Positions 1-12,660 are shown, counted from the first letter of the stretch. The stretch is 64,000 bases of DNA from Megaustenia siamemsis (GCA_032433765.1 JAVIAB010000059.1:61774678-61838677); one strand, 5' to 3'. The notes: generated from the sequence alone by a model not told the origin. Made by a program: numbers and translations.

Positions 1-1163
1 TGAGCCGGGTCTGTTCAAAAGTTCTTCAAAGTGTTCTTTCCATCTCTCCATTTGTTCCCTTATATTACTAAGCAGATTTCCTTTCTTGTCTTTGATAAAG
101 GCGTTGATCTGTTTGTATTTTCCACCTAATTTCTTTGTGCTGTTGTACAGTTCTTTCATATTCCCTTTATTTGCTGCTTCTTCTGCCTCTTTAGCTAGTT
201 CATCTATATATTTCCTCTTATCCCTTTTAATGCATCTTCTCACTTCTTTGTTCACCTCTGTGTAAGCTTCCTGTGTCTTGGCTTTATTACTTCTTGTTTT
301 GCTTTTATTTATGTCTGCTTTCTTGTTCTTTCTTTCTTTCTTTAATTTTATCCAGGGTCTCTGCTGTCATCCATGCCTTATTCTGGCGTTCTCTTTTCCC
401 CAGTGTTTCTTCGCATGTCTCTTTCCATATATTTTTTACCTGTTTCCAATGATCTTCTATATTTATTGTATTTTCTAGTTGTTGGAGGACTTGGTATTTG
501 TTTGATATTGTGACTGCGAATTTATCTTTAATTCCTTGTTCTTTAAGAAACCCTACATTGAAATACTTTCTACCCTTATTCGTTGTATTATACCTTTTTA
601 ATTTAATTTTAAGTTTGGCTAACAGAAGATGATGATCAGAAGCTATATCTGCCCCTCTATATACTTTTACATCCTGTAAGGATGACTTAAACTTATTATT
701 AATACATATGTGATCAATTTGATTTTCCGTTCTATGATCTGGTGACACCCATGTAGCTTTGTGTATTCTTTTATGTTGGAATATTGTTCCTCCTAGGCTC
801 ATTTGATTAAGGGCGCAGAAATTCACAAATATCTCTCCATTCTCGTTTATATCTCCAAGTCCATGTTTTCCCATAATCTCTTCGAAGCCTCTGTTGTCTG
901 ATCCTACCTTAGCATTTAGGTCTCCCATCAAGATTATAATATCCTTGGCTCGTCTTGCATCCATCTGCCATTGTAGCTGTTTATAAAAATCATCTTTAAC
1001 TGAGTCATCTTTATCGTTGGTTGGTGCATAGCATTGTATAATGTGTAATTTTATTTTGTTTTTGGTTGTTCTAAATGTTGCTCTCACCAGTCTTGGTCCC
1101 ACTGCCTCCCATTCTATTAGTGTCTTCTGTGCATTTTTTGATAGCATTATAGCTACCCCTTCG
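1..1163 (-). pseudogene. RTE-like LINE endonuclease domain and linker, frameshifted
   Basis: Minus-strand frame 1147-305 encodes an apurinic-type (exonuclease/endonuclease/phosphatase fold) LINE endonuclease. Visible motifs are GDLNAKVGSDN, the ENQIDHI segment and SDHHLL near the C-terminus, which carry catalytic Asp, Asn and His residues of this family. The enzyme nicks target DNA for target-primed reverse transcription. The frame stops at 305 in an A-rich run; from 304 to 1 another frame continues into the linker that normally precedes the reverse transcriptase and ends near EQMERWKEHFEELLNRP, so a one-base indel broke the gene. The N-terminal part of the domain is missing: coding can be followed only to about 1163, where a different LINE fragment abuts. 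The reverse transcriptase would lie beyond the left edge. Family assignment to RTE-like is from protein resemblance. Confidence 0.85.
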
Positions 1164-1165
1164 CT

Positions 1166-1260
1166 ATGTTACAATATATTCCAGTTGTTCTCTTCTCATT
1201 ACATGGCCAAAAAATGATGATTGTTTCTTCCTAATATTGGAAATTAGCTCTCTTATCCTA
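1166..1260 (-). mobile_element. LINE 3'-end fragment (family A)
   Basis: On the minus strand this encodes the short block ISNIRKKQSSFFGHVMRREQ, the C-terminal tail of a LINE reverse transcriptase. The same block recurs at 38935-39215, 44925-45420, 50140-50620 and 62945-63415, defining one interspersed family (called A here). This copy is a roughly 95-bp scrap directly joined to the endonuclease remnant on its left. Confidence 0.7.
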
Positions 1261-1556
1261 CTGCAGCTAATTCGATGTCTAAGAACGTTATTATCTTTCA
1301 ATGTTCACCATTTACTTTAAACTGTTAAAAAATTGAGTTTGCTTGGTTCTTGATCCAGCAGCTACTGGGCTGGTGCTCATTGGCTGGGAAACCCTATAGA
1401 CTGCATTTGTTAAATACTGGGGATACTATATTTTTTTGCTCATCGATATTTAGAGCATGAAGAAGGATTGTTACATCAAAATGGAAGAGAAGTTAGTGAC
1501 ATCACTCTGACCCAGGATGTTGTAGCCAAAGCACAGTTCACTAGTATAGACAACCA
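1261..1556. other. Unassigned spacer
   Basis: I see no open frame, repeat or RNA gene I can name between the LINE fragment and the start of the minisatellite. Confidence 0.5.
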
Positions 1557-4500
1557 TCAATAGAGCATTGCATATAACTGATATAAAGCAGAACCTGAGC
1601 TGATAAAGAACAGAACCTGAGAGAATATAGAGAAGAACCTGAGTTGATATAAAGAAGAACTTGAGCTGATATAGAGCAGAACTTGAGCTGATATAGAGCA
1701 GAACGTAAGCTGATATAGAGCAGAACGTAAGCTGATATAGAGCAGAACGAAAGCTGATATATAGAGCAGAACTTGAGCTGATATAGAGAAGAACTTGAGC
1801 TGATATAGAGACGAATTTGAGCTGATATAGAGAAGAACTTGAGCTGATATAGAGTAGAACTTGAGCTGATATAGAGACGAATTTGAGCTGATATAGAGCA
1901 GAACTTGAGCTGATATAGAGCAGAACTTGAGCTGATATAGAGTAGAACTTGAGCTGATATAGAGCAGAACTTGAGCTGATATAGAGAAGAACTTAAGATG
2001 ATATAGAGCAGAACTTGAGCTGATATAGAGCAGCAATTGGGCTGATATATAGAAGAGCCTGAGCGGATATAGAGACATTGTCAGTGACTTAGGCTACAAC
2101 AGGGATGGGTGGTGAGACTCCTGTTCGTGGCTTAGACTAGAACAACGATCAGTGGTGGGACCTTGTCCGTGACTTAGACTAGAAGAACGATCGGGAGTGA
2201 GACCTTTTCCGTGACTTAGACTAGAACAACGATAAGTGGTGAGCAAACCTGAGCTGCTATAGAGAAGAACCTGAGCTGATATAGAGCAGAACTTGAGCTG
2301 ATATAGAGCAAACGTGAGCTGATATAGAGCAAACCTGAGCTGCTATAGAGAAGAATCTGAGCTGATATAGAGAAGAACTTGAACTGATATAGAGCAGAAC
2401 TTGAGCTGATATACAGCAGAACTTGAGCTGACATACAGCAGAACTTGACCTGATATAGAGCAGAACTTGAGCTGATATAGAGCAGAACTTGAGCTGTTAT
2501 AGTGAAGAACTTAAGCTGATATAGAACAGAACTTGAGCTGATATAGAACTAACCTGAGCTGATATAGAGCAGAACGTAAACTGATATAGAGCAGAACTTG
2601 AGCTGTTATAGTGAAGAACTTGACCTGATATAGAGCAGAACTTGAGCTGATATAGAGCAGAACGTAAACTGATATAGAGCAAACCTGAGCTGCTATAGAG
2701 AAAAACCTGAGCTGATATAGAGAAGAATTTAAGCTGATATAGAACTAACCTGAGCTGATATAGAGCAAACCTGAGCTGCTATAGAGAAGAACATGAGCTG
2801 CTATAGAGAAGAACTTGAGCTGATATAGAGAAGAACTTAAGCTGATGTAGAGCAGAACTTGAGCTGATATAGAGAAGAACTTAAGCTGATATAGTAAAGA
2901 ACCGGAGCTAAAATAGAGAAGAACCTGAGCTGATATAGAGCAGCAATTGGGCTGATATATAGAAGAACTTGAGCTGATATAGAGTAGAACTTGAGCTGAT
3001 ATAGAGTAGAACTTGAGCTGATATAGAGCAAACCTGAGCTGATATAGAGCAAACCTGAGCTGCTATAGAGAAAACCTGAGCTGATATAGAGAAGAACTTG
3101 AGCTGATATAGAGTAGAACTTGAGCTGATATAGAGCAGAACTTGAGCTGATATAGAGCAAACCTGAGCTGATATAGTGCAAACCTGAGCTGCTATAGAGA
3201 AGAACCTGAGCTGCTATAGAGAAGAACTTGAGCTGATATAGAGAAGAACTTGAGCTGATATAGAGTAGAACTTGAGCTGATATAGAGCTAACCTGAGCTG
3301 ATATAGAGCAAACCTGAGCTGCTATACAGAAGAACCTGAGCTGCTATAGAGTAGAACTTGAGCTGATATAGAGCAGAACTTGAGCTGATATAGAGAAGAA
3401 CTTAAGCTGATAGAGAGCAGAACTTGAGCTGATATAGAGCAGAACTTGAGCTGATATAGAGAAGAACTTAAGCTGATATAGTAAAGAAACGGAGCTGAAA
3501 TAGAGAAGAACCTGAGCTGATATAGAGCAGCAATTGGGCTGATATATAGAAGAGCCTGAGCGGATATAGACACATTGTCAGTGACTTAGGCTACAACAGG
3601 GATGGGTGGTGAGACTCCTGTTCGTGGCTTAGACTAGAACAACGATCAGTGGTGGGACCTTGTCCGTGACTTAGACTAGAAGAACGATCGGGAGTGAGAC
3701 CTTTTCCGTGACTTAGACTAGAACAACGATAAGTGGTGAGCAAACCTGAGCTGCTATAGAGAAGAACCTGAGCTGATATAGAGCAGAACTTGAGCTGATA
3801 TAGAGAGGAACTTGAGCTGATATAGAGTAGAACTTGAGCAGATATAGAGCAGAACTTGTTCTGATATAGAGAAGAACTTGAGCAGATATAGAGCAGAACT
3901 TGAGCAGATATAGAGCAGAACTTGTTCTGATATAGAGCAAACCTGAGCGTATATAGAGCAAAACTGAGCTGCTATAGAGAAGAATCTGAGCTGATATATA
4001 GAAGAACTTGAACTGATATAGAGAAGAACTTAAGCTGATATAGAGCAGAACTTGAGCTGACATACAGCAGAACTTGACCTGATATAGAGCAGAACTTGAG
4101 TTGATATAGAGCAGAACGTAAGCTGATATAGAGCAGAACTTGAGCTGATATATAGCACACCTGAGCTGATATAGAGCAAACCTGAGCTGCTATAGAGAAA
4201 AACCTGAGCTGATATAGAGAAGAACTTGAGCTGATATAGAGTAGAACTTGAGCTGATATAGAGCTAACCTGAGCTGATATAGAGCAAACCTGAGCTGCTA
4301 TACAGAAGAACCTGAGCTGCTATAGAGAAGAAATTGAGCTGATATAGAGATGAACTTAAGCTGATATAGAAAAGAACTTAAGCTGATATAGAGCAGAACT
4401 TGAGCTGATATAGAGAAGAGCTTGAGCTGATATAGAGCAGAATTTGAGCTGATATAGAGCATAACTTGAGCTGATATAATAAAGAACCGTAGCTGAAATA

Positions 4501-7500
4501 GAGAAGAACCTGAGCTGATATAGAGCAGCAATTGACCTGATATATAGAAGAGCCTGAGCGGATATAGAGACATTGTCAGTGACTTAGGCTACAACAGGGA
4601 TGGGTGGTGAGACTCCTGTTCGTGGCTTAGACTAGAACAACGATCAGTGGTGAGCAAACCTGAGCTGCTATAGAGAAGAACCTGAGCAGATATATAGAAG
4701 AACTTGAGCTGATATAGAGAAGAACTTGAGCTGATATAGAGTAGAACTTGAGCTGATATAGAGTAGAACTTGAGCTGATATAGAGTAGAACTTGAGCAGA
4801 TATATAGAAGAACTTGAGCTGATATAGAGAAGAACCTGAGCTGATATATAGAAGAACTTGAGCTGATATAGAGAAGAACTTGAGCTGATATAGAGTAGAA
4901 CTTGAGAAGATATAGAGCAGAACTTGAGCAGATATAGAGCAGAACTTGTGCTGATATAGAGAAGAACTTGAGCTGATATAGAGCAGAACTTGAGCTGATA
5001 TAAAGCAGAACGTAAGCTGATATAGAGCAGAACTTGAGCTGATATAGAGCAGAACTTGAGCTGATATAGAGCAAACCTGAGCTGCTATAGAGAAAACCTG
5101 AGCTGATATAGAGAAGAACTTGAGCTGATATAGAGTAGAACTTGAGCTGATATAGAGCAGAACTTGAGCTGATATAGAGCAAACCTGAGCTGATATAGTG
5201 CAAACCTGAGCTGCTATAGAGAAGAACCTGAGCTGCTATAGAGAAGAACTTGAGCTGATATAGAGAAGAACTTGAGCTGATATAGAGTAGAACTTGTGCT
5301 GATATAGAGCTAACCTGAGCTGATATAGAGCAAACCTGAGCTGCTATAGAGAAGAACCTGAGCTGCTATAGAGAAGAACTTGAGCTGATATAGAGCAGAA
5401 CTTGAGCTGATATAGAGAAGAACTTAAGCTGATAGAGAGCAGAACTTGAGCTGATATAGAGCAGAACTTGAGCTGATATAGAGAAGAACTTAAGCTGATA
5501 TAGTAAAGAAACGGAGCTGAAATAGAGAAGAACCTGAGCTGATATAGAGCAGCAATTGGGCTGATATATAGAAGAGCCTGAGCGGATATAGACACATTGT
5601 CAGTGACTTAGGCTACAACAGGGATGGGTGGTGAGACTCCTGTTCGTGGCTTAGACTAGAACAACGATCAGTGGTGGGACCTTGTCCGTGACTTAGACTA
5701 GAAGAACGATAAGTGGTGAGCAAACCTGAGCTGCTATAGAGAAGAACCTGAGCTGATATAGAGCAGAACTTGAGCTGATATAGAGCAAACCTGAGCGTAT
5801 ATAGAGCAAAACTGAGCTGCTATAGAGAAGAATCTGAGCTGATATATAGAAGAACTTGAACTGATATAGAGAAGAACTTAAGCTGATATAGAGCAGAACT
5901 TGAGCTGATATAGAGCAGAACTTGAGCTGACATACAGCAGAACTTGACCTGATATAGAGCAGAACTTGAGTTGATATAGAGCAGAACGTAAGCTGATATA
6001 GAGCAGAACTTGAGCTGATATATAGCACACCTGAGCTGATATAGAGCAAACCTGAGCTGCTATAGAGAAAAACCTGAGCTGATATAGAGAAGAACTTGAG
6101 CTGATATAGAGTAGAACTTGAGCTGATATAGAGCTAACCTGAGCTGATATAGAGCAAACCTGAGCTGCTATACAGAAGAACCTGAGCTGCTATAGAGAAG
6201 AAATTGAGCTGATATAGAGAAGAACTTAAGCTGATATAGAGAAGAACTTAAGCTGATATAGAGCAGAACTTGAGCTGATATAGAGAAGAGCTTGAGCTGA
6301 TATAGAGCAGAACTTGAGCTGATATAGAGAAGAACTTAAGCTGATATAGTAAAGAACCGGAGCTGAAATAGAGAAGAACCTGAGCTGATATAGAGCAGCA
6401 ATTGGGCTGATATATAGAAGAGCCTGAGTGGATATAGAGACATTGTCAGTGACTTAGGCTACAACAGGGATGGGTGGTGAGACTCCTGTTCGTGGCTTAG
6501 ACTAGAACAACGATCAGTGGTGAGCAAACCTGAGCTGCTATAGAGAAGAACCTGAGCAGATATAGAGAAGAACTTGAGCTGATATAGAGTAGAATTTGAG
6601 CAGATATAGAGCAGAACTTGTGCTGATATAGAGACGAACTTAATCTGATATAGAGCAGAACTTGAGCTGATATAGAGCAGAACTTGAGCTTATATAGAGC
6701 AGAACGTAAGCTGATATAGAGCAGAACGTAAGCTGATATAGAGCAGAACTTGAGCTGATATAGAGCAAACCTGAGCTGCTATAGAGAAAACCTGAGCTGA
6801 TATAGAGAAGAACTTGAGCTGATATAGAGTAGAACTTGAGCTGATATAGAGCAGAACTTGAGCTGATATAGAGCAAACCTGAGCTGATATAGTGCAAACC
6901 TGAGCTGCTATAGAGAAGAACCTGAGCTGCTATAGAGAAGAACTTGAGCTGATATAGAGAAGAACTTGAGCTGATATAGAGAAGAACTTGAGCTGATATA
7001 GAGTAGAACTTGAGCTGATATAGAGCTAACCTGAGCTGATATAGAGCAAACCTGAGCTGCTATAGAGAAGAACCTGAGCTGCTATAGAGAAGAACTTGAG
7101 CTGATATAGAGCAGAACTTGAGCTGATATAGAGAAGAACTTAAGCTGATAGAGAGCAGAACTTGAGCTGATATAGAGCAGAACTTGAGCTGATATAGAGA
7201 AGAACTTAAGCTGATATAGTAAAGAAACGGAGCTGAAATAGAGAAGATCCTGAGCTGATATAGAGCAGCAATTGGGCTGATATATAGAAGAGCCTGAGCG
7301 GATATAGACACATTGTCAGTGACTTAGGCTACAACAGGGATGGGTGGTGAGACTCCTGTTCGTGGCTTAGACTAGAACAACGATCAGTGGTGGGACCTTG
7401 TCCGTGACTTAGACTAGAAGAACGATCGGGAGTGAGACCTTTTCCGTGACTTAGACTAGAACAACGATAAGTGGTGAGCAAACCTGAGCTGCTATAGAGA

Positions 7501-8310
7501 AGAACCTGAGCTGATATAGAGCAGAACATGAGCTGATATAGAGCAAACCTGAGCGTATATAGAGCAAAACTGAGCTGCTATAGAGAAGAATCTGAGCTGA
7601 TATAGAGAAGAACTTGAACTGATATAGAGAAGAACTTGAGCTGACATACAGCAGAACTTGACCTGATATAGAGCAGAACTTGAGTTGATATAGAGCAGAA
7701 CGTAAGCTGATATAGAGCAGAACTTGAGCTGATATATAGCACACCTGAGCTGATATAGAGCAAACCTGAGCTGCTATAGAGAAAAACTTGAGCTGATATA
7801 GAGAAGAACTTGAGCTGATATAGAGTAGAACTTGAGCTGATATAGAGCTAACCTGAGCTGCTATACAGAAGAACCTGAGCTGCTATAGAGAAGAAATTGA
7901 GCTGATATAGAGAAGAACTTAAGCTGATATAGAGCTAACCTGAGCTGATATAGAGCAAACCTGAGCTGCTATAGAGAAGAACCTGAGCTGATATAGAGAA
8001 GAACTTGAGCTGATATAGAGAGGAACTTGAGCTGATATAGAGTAGAACTTGAGCAGATATAGAGCAGAACTTGTTCTGATATAGAGAAGAACTTGAGCTG
8101 ATATAGAGAGGAACTTGAGCTGATATAGAGAGGAACTTGAGCTGATATAGAGTAGAACTTGAGCTGATATAGAGCAGAACTTGAGCTGATATAGAGCAGA
8201 ACTTGAGCTGATATAGTAAAGAACCGGAGCTGAAATAGAGAAGAACCTGAGCTGATATAGAGCAGCAATTGGACTGATATATAGAAGAGCCTGAGCGGAT
8301 ATAGAGACAT
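1557..8310. repeat. 22-bp minisatellite array with higher-order repeats
   Basis: A 6.7-kb array of a 22-bp unit with consensus GAGCTGATATAGAGCAGAAC followed by TT, with common variants (AGAAGAACTT, AGTAGAACTT, AGCAAACCT, CTGCTATAGAGAAG). It is interrupted by a non-homologous spacer beginning CATTGTCAGTGACTTAGG at 2076, 3573, 4571, 5595, 6441, 7311 and 8308, giving higher-order units of about 0.85 to 1.5 kb. Monomers just before each spacer are nearly identical between units (the GTAAAGAA-CGGAGCTGAAATAG block), showing homogenisation at the level of the large unit. The minus strand of the consensus has no stop in any frame, which generates long spurious open frames rich in Ser, Tyr, Leu and Gln; these are not genes. 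Confidence 0.97.
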
Positions 8311-8660
8311 TGTCAGTGACTTAGGCTACAACAGGGATGGGTGGTGAGACTCCTGTTCGTGGCTTAGACTAGAACAACGATAAGTGGTGGGAACTTGTCC
8401 GTGACTTAGACTAGAACAACGATAAGTGGTAATACCTTATCCGTGACTTAGACTAGAACAGCGATAAGTGGTGAGACCTTGTCCGTGACTTAGACTAGAA
8501 CAACGATCAGTGGTGGGACCTTGTCCGTGATTTAGACTGGAACAACGATCAGTGGTGAGACCTTGTCCGTGACTTAGACTACAAGAACAATCGGTGGTGA
8601 GACCTTGTCCATGACTTAGACTAGAACACCGATCAGTGGTAAGACGCTGTCCGTAACTAA
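8308..8660. repeat. 42-bp tandem repeat, also used as spacer in the 22-bp array
   Basis: About eight copies of a 42-bp unit containing GACTTAGACTAGAACAACGA, followed by TCAGTGGTG and CCTTGTCCGT. One to three copies of the same unit make up each spacer inside the preceding minisatellite (for example 2110-2240, 3600-3735, 7335-7475). The two repeats are therefore physically interleaved, and this run is the right boundary of the block. Confidence 0.93.
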
Positions 8661-8679
8661 TACAAAAGATTATGTGTTG

Positions 8680-9790
8680 TGTGATTGGCAGTATAATTTA
8701 AAAGTAAACACGCACACCCGTGCTCTCAAACATCAAACTGTGAACGTATTGATGAAGCCAAACAAATGCCCACTCTATGATCAGTGCTTAAGAATAATCA
8801 CAATGCAGAACACTGCGGGCCAGCTACTGGAGAAAGTAGTTTCCCGTGTACTCACCTTGAACAGATACGCGCATTTCCACCCACCCTCAGAGGTTATAGA
8901 TCTAACAAAGAGACATGGCTGAATGAGGTAGACTTCGCCTATGATATCTTCGAAGGCTTCCACAGACGAGAGGAGACATGTGCTGCTGCTGCCATGTATC
9001 TGGAGGAAGCATACAAAAAGTACCATTTGAATACCTAGTGCACATGCTCCTCAAACTGGCGGTGCACCACTTACTCATTAGATGGATCGCTGCGGTACTG
9101 TTTCAGAGGAAGGTGATACTCAGATGTGGAAGTTGGTCGTCCGAGCCGACATCCACTTGTCCAGGGACACGGCTCACCATTGTCATAAGTTCTATTTAAC
9201 GTGTACACAATAACGATCACGGAACAACAGCTGGATAGGAAGGAAAGAACTATGACTTTTGCTATGACATTCTTGTATATCGACAGGGAAGAGACAGAAG
9301 AGAAATCGCCACACTGCAGAACAAACTCGATCGAGTTTCATCCTGGTATGGAGTATCAGGCGCATTGGTTAATCCTAATAAAGAATCAGTTGCATAGCTC
9401 TCAATCATATCGTTAACATGGGAACACCGGTGGTACGATTGGGAGCTGATGAGGTGACCAGGAACAGGTTGATGACGTATTTCGGAGTTAAGTTTGATCA
9501 TAGCCTGTGTTTTCGGGACCATCTGATAACAAAATCCCGCAAAGGATTAGCCGCCGTGAAGGTCATGGCAGTTGCCAAAGTCGAATAGAGGCTACTTACT
9601 CTTCTGTTTCAGGAGACCTTTCTGTTGCTATTTCTCGCACTAATCGAGTATGCCCTGGCAATTCTTACTGTCATTACGACGCAAATTGACAGGCTGGAGA
9701 AAATACAGATTGAAGCTATGTACATTATCTCGGGGTGAACGATGGACACACCCTTTGCAGCAATGAGGTATCTTCTGACTTCCCACCCAT
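8680..9790 (+). pseudogene. Ingi/I-type LINE reverse transcriptase, decayed
   Basis: Several plus-strand frames together resemble the reverse transcriptase of an I/Ingi-type non-LTR retrotransposon. Recognisable pieces include an upstream block ending in LEEAYKKY (to about 9030), the catalytic-motif region near 9255-9300 where the YADD box has eroded to a frame reading DILVYRQGRD, and the thumb-side block around 9420-9700 (for example YFGVKFDHSLCFRDHL). At least four frameshifts or stops separate them. The enzyme would have copied element RNA into DNA at the nicked target. It is co-linear with the RNase H part immediately downstream and has a second, inverted copy of its 3' part at 12083-12660. 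Confidence 0.75.
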
Positions 9791-10800
9791 GGATGACAGG
9801 ATCAAGATCTGGAGGGCACGAGCATACCTGAAGATAAGTGCAAATAAAGAGCATCCATTGCATCATGAGCTCAACACAGGGAAAGGTGTCAGTCTAAGAA
9901 AAGGCAAATCATGGGTGAGCCGAGCAGAAGATGTTATCAAACAGGTCTGTGGGGTTACCAATATTAACGCTGGCGAGTTAGTGGATGCCGGTGCCTACAT
10001 AATTCAGTGGGGGAATTCTCGTGTATTTGTCACACTCGACAGGAAATGTAGGGAACAACTCAGTCGTGATCAATGTTGAGGTTAACGGTGGCATCTTGGA
10101 TATCACCGATGAGAATGATGCAGTCATCTATACAGATGGAACCTTAGTACGACACCGACGAGTAGTACGAGTGTATAGGCATTTACATCACGCTCAACAG
10201 GCAGAATAGCAGCCAAATAAGACAGTGATGCATACGTTATGACCACGAGTAGCATGGCGACGGAGGTGATGGCAGTGGCCAGGGCATTCATCAGGTTCGA
10301 CTCACAAGACTACACCCACGCGTGCATACTAAGTGATTCCATGAGCATGATAAAAAAAAAAGTGGAGGCGGATATGTACGCAGTCAACGAATAGAGTCAT
10401 TGCAGAAGTAAAAAAAAATACGTAGGGTCACATTTGTCTACGTCCCAGGACATGCTGGAGTACTGGCAAATGAAAGAGCGGACAGGTTGGCTAGCTGTGC
10501 TGTCGTTGAGGACGGTCAACCAATGGATTGGGCAAACATGATCAATTTCCTCCGAGATGTAGGAAGGACACAGGACTTCGACAACCATGACTTTACGTCA
10601 CTCCTTCGGATGAAAGAGATGGGAGTTAAGATGGGCACAGCCAAAAACGAGAAACTTAGTGGCCATGTAAGAAGACCTATCAACCAACACAGAACTGGAG
10701 TCGTCAGTCGCTGGACACTGCGAGACTTGCTGAGGAGGGGATCTGAGCGCCTATGGACATGTTCGGGGTGCAATGGTGATGACCCGCAGATAACTCAATA
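9790..10800 (+). pseudogene. Ingi/I-type LINE RNase H domain and C-terminus, decayed
   Basis: This continues the same LINE ORF. RNase H motifs are visible: DAVIYTDGT (first catalytic Asp, about 10118-10145), SSMATEVMAVARAF (Glu motif, about 10248-10290), ACILSDSMSM (second Asp, about 10325-10355) and VPGHAGVLANERADRLA (about 10442-10493, in a shifted frame). The C-terminal tail ends with HRTGVVSRWTLRDLL and a zinc-knuckle-like CSGCN, then a stop at about 10800. The domain would degrade the RNA strand of the hybrid. Several frameshifts and stops make it a pseudogene. An A-run at 10351-10360 may be one cause. Confidence 0.85.
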
Positions 10801-10856
10801 AAACAATCCAGAGTCAGAGAAAAGTAAGCGAAATGTGTAAGAGCATTCTTTAATTT

Positions 10857-11115
10857 GGGAGCCGCGATAGCTCAGTGGTTAGTGAACTGGACTACAAAGG
10901 ACAAGGGGTAGGGTTCGATCCCAACCGACGGCTTCCGGGTTCACCCAGCCTTAAATGGGTACCGGATTTTTTGTTGGAAAGTAAAGCGGTACGGGCGTAA
11001 TACCGACTACATTACCACAAAAATCATGTGCTGAAGGTCTGTACAATTTATGGTCACTAACACCATATCATATTCCTTATACGCCACTTGGCGTGACGGG
11101 GCTCTTTACTTTTTT
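10857..11115 (+). mobile_element. tRNA-derived SINE with T-rich tail (SINE-1, full length)
   Basis: It begins GGGAGCCGCGATAGCTCAGT, a tRNA-like A box (TAGCTCAGTGG), and has a B box GGGTTCGATCCC, so it carries an internal RNA polymerase III promoter on the plus strand. The body contains GGGTACCGGATTTTTT and GGTCTGTACAATTTATGGTC, and it ends GGGGCTCTTTACTTTTTT. The same family lies at 46074-46640, 49875-50113, 51261-51530 and 57311-57476. The tail is T-rich rather than A-rich. I see no clear target duplication here. Confidence 0.9.
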
Positions 11116-11164
11116 AGTCTTGGTAATTGACGAGTTTAGTGTCCCAAAACATTTCTGCTCGGAG

Positions 11165-11460
11165 TAACGTCCCCTTGCATTTTATTCGATTTCCGTTGGA
11201 AGCAGTGTGAACTGTACTCGTGATTAAAAAAAACATACCACAGGGGTCAACCGAGCCACTTGCAGGAATGGGTCTCAGGTATTATTGCTCTGGGAACGCA
11301 AGGAATGTCGCATCGCATTGTGAGTTTCGATGCTTCAAGTGACATTATCCAGAAGTCTCCGAACACTTCTGGATAGGCGGCCGAGCACATATGGGTAAAA
11401 ACTCGCGTGCTAAGACGCCGATTCAATTCACTTTACCTTTACCCTTCGGTCGCTCTCGAA
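11165..11460 (+). mobile_element. Second tRNA-like SINE family (SINE-2)
   Basis: A repeat of about 300 bp, oriented by a B-box-like TTCGATTTCC at the 5' side. Its body includes GAGCCACTTGCAGGAATGGG and the hairpin-forming pair ATCCAGAAGT and ACTTCTGGAT. Related copies lie at 40985-42215 and 47215-47525 on the opposite strand. The A-box end is degraded in this copy; in the 47.2-kb copy the same end carries TAGCCTAGTTGG. Confidence 0.75.
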
Positions 11461-12082
11461 TCTGTATTAAAATAAACCCCTAGGTTAATTTTCTTTCTTC
11501 TTTTCTCTTTCTCACTGATACCGAAAAGGTGTCGTGGTTATATCATTTGTCGTTCTTGAGCGGGTCGAACTGTCTGAATTAGTGATTTTCCTTTGTTGTT
11601 ATATGTCTCTGTCACTGCCTCTATTCAACTTCTTCTAGGTGTTCCTCTTGGTCTTTTTCCATGTATTCTCGAGAAGAACGCCCTTGATGGTGATTGGTGA
11701 GTATTCATAGATTAGGTTTAAGGTTTGGAATAGCCTACGACTAACCCTAACCCTTGTTTGAAAAATGCAATTAAATGCACAAAAACTAGAAACAGTTGAT
11801 AATTCAAGTATGTTCAGTCCGTGAGGGGAGATTACTGGTTTAGCAGAAATAATTTGGGACACTAAATTCGTAAATTATCTTCTGATCCTCTAATTATGCA
11901 CCTTATACAATTCCGAATCCTTAAAGATTGACATAAATGCATAATATGTAATTAGTTCACGTGAATTAAAATAATAAATAATCGACAACACGTTATTCTG
12001 GTGTGTAATATGATACGTGAAACAGGTGTGGAAAAACATTCAAATATTCACTGACAGTTATGTCCCGTTAAATGATACATCT
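11461..12082. other. Unassigned AT-rich stretch
   Basis: No supported gene. The longest frame (11635-11862, minus) has no recognisable motif. Confidence 0.4.
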
Positions 12083-12660
12083 GTGACCTGATGAATGCCC
12101 TGGTCACTACCATCACCTCCATCGTCATGCTACTCGTGGTCATAACGTATGCATCACTGTCTTATTTGGCTGCTATTCTGCCTGCCGAACGTGCTGTAAA
12201 TGCCTATGCACATGTACTACTCGTCGGTGTCGTACCACGGTTCCGTCTGTATAGATGACTGCATCTTTCTCATCGGTGATATCAAAGATGACACCGTTAA
12301 CCTCAGCATTGACCACGACTGAGTTTTGTTCCCTACATTTCCTGTCGAGTGTGACAATACACGAGAATGTGCCCCTGAATGACATAGGCACCGGTATCCA
12401 CTCCTCAGACATGTTTGGCGACATCTGCGCGGCCCACCAATGATTTACTCCTTTTTAGCCTGACACTTTTCCCTGTGTTGAGCTCATGATCCAATGGATG
12501 CTTTTTATCTGCACTTATTTTCAGGTATGCTCGTGCCCTCCAGATCTTAATCCTGTCATTCATGGTTGAGAAGTCAAGAAGATACTTCATTGCTACACAG
12601 GGTGTGTCCCTCGTACACCCCAAGATAATGCGCATAGTTTCATTAGTAATTTTACATGTT
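12083..12660 (-). pseudogene. Second Ingi/I-type LINE fragment, inverted relative to the first
   Basis: The minus strand repeats the 3' part of the LINE at 8680-10800: RILGCTRDTPCVAMKYLL, then RIKIWRARAYLKIS, LDRKCREQ and DAVIYTDGT, then the start of the Glu motif region near 12120. It spans the thumb of the reverse transcriptase and the first RNase H motif and stops there. It is disrupted by at least two frameshifts. It faces the first copy across 1.3 kb of SINE and unassigned sequence and runs up to the left end of the Sailor-like transposon. Confidence 0.85.

Noticed and set aside
1557..8310. Many minus-strand open frames of 60-204 codons rich in Ser, Tyr, Leu and Gln
   Set aside because: They are by-products of the stop-free 22-bp unit; no start context, no domain, and the reading phase changes with every indel.
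1557..8660. CRISPR-like array
   Set aside because: Units are directly adjacent without unique spacers, there is no cas gene, and the genome is eukaryotic.
10857..10935. tRNA gene
   Set aside because: A and B boxes are present, but no proper anticodon and acceptor pairing could be drawn, and it is the head of a repeated SINE.
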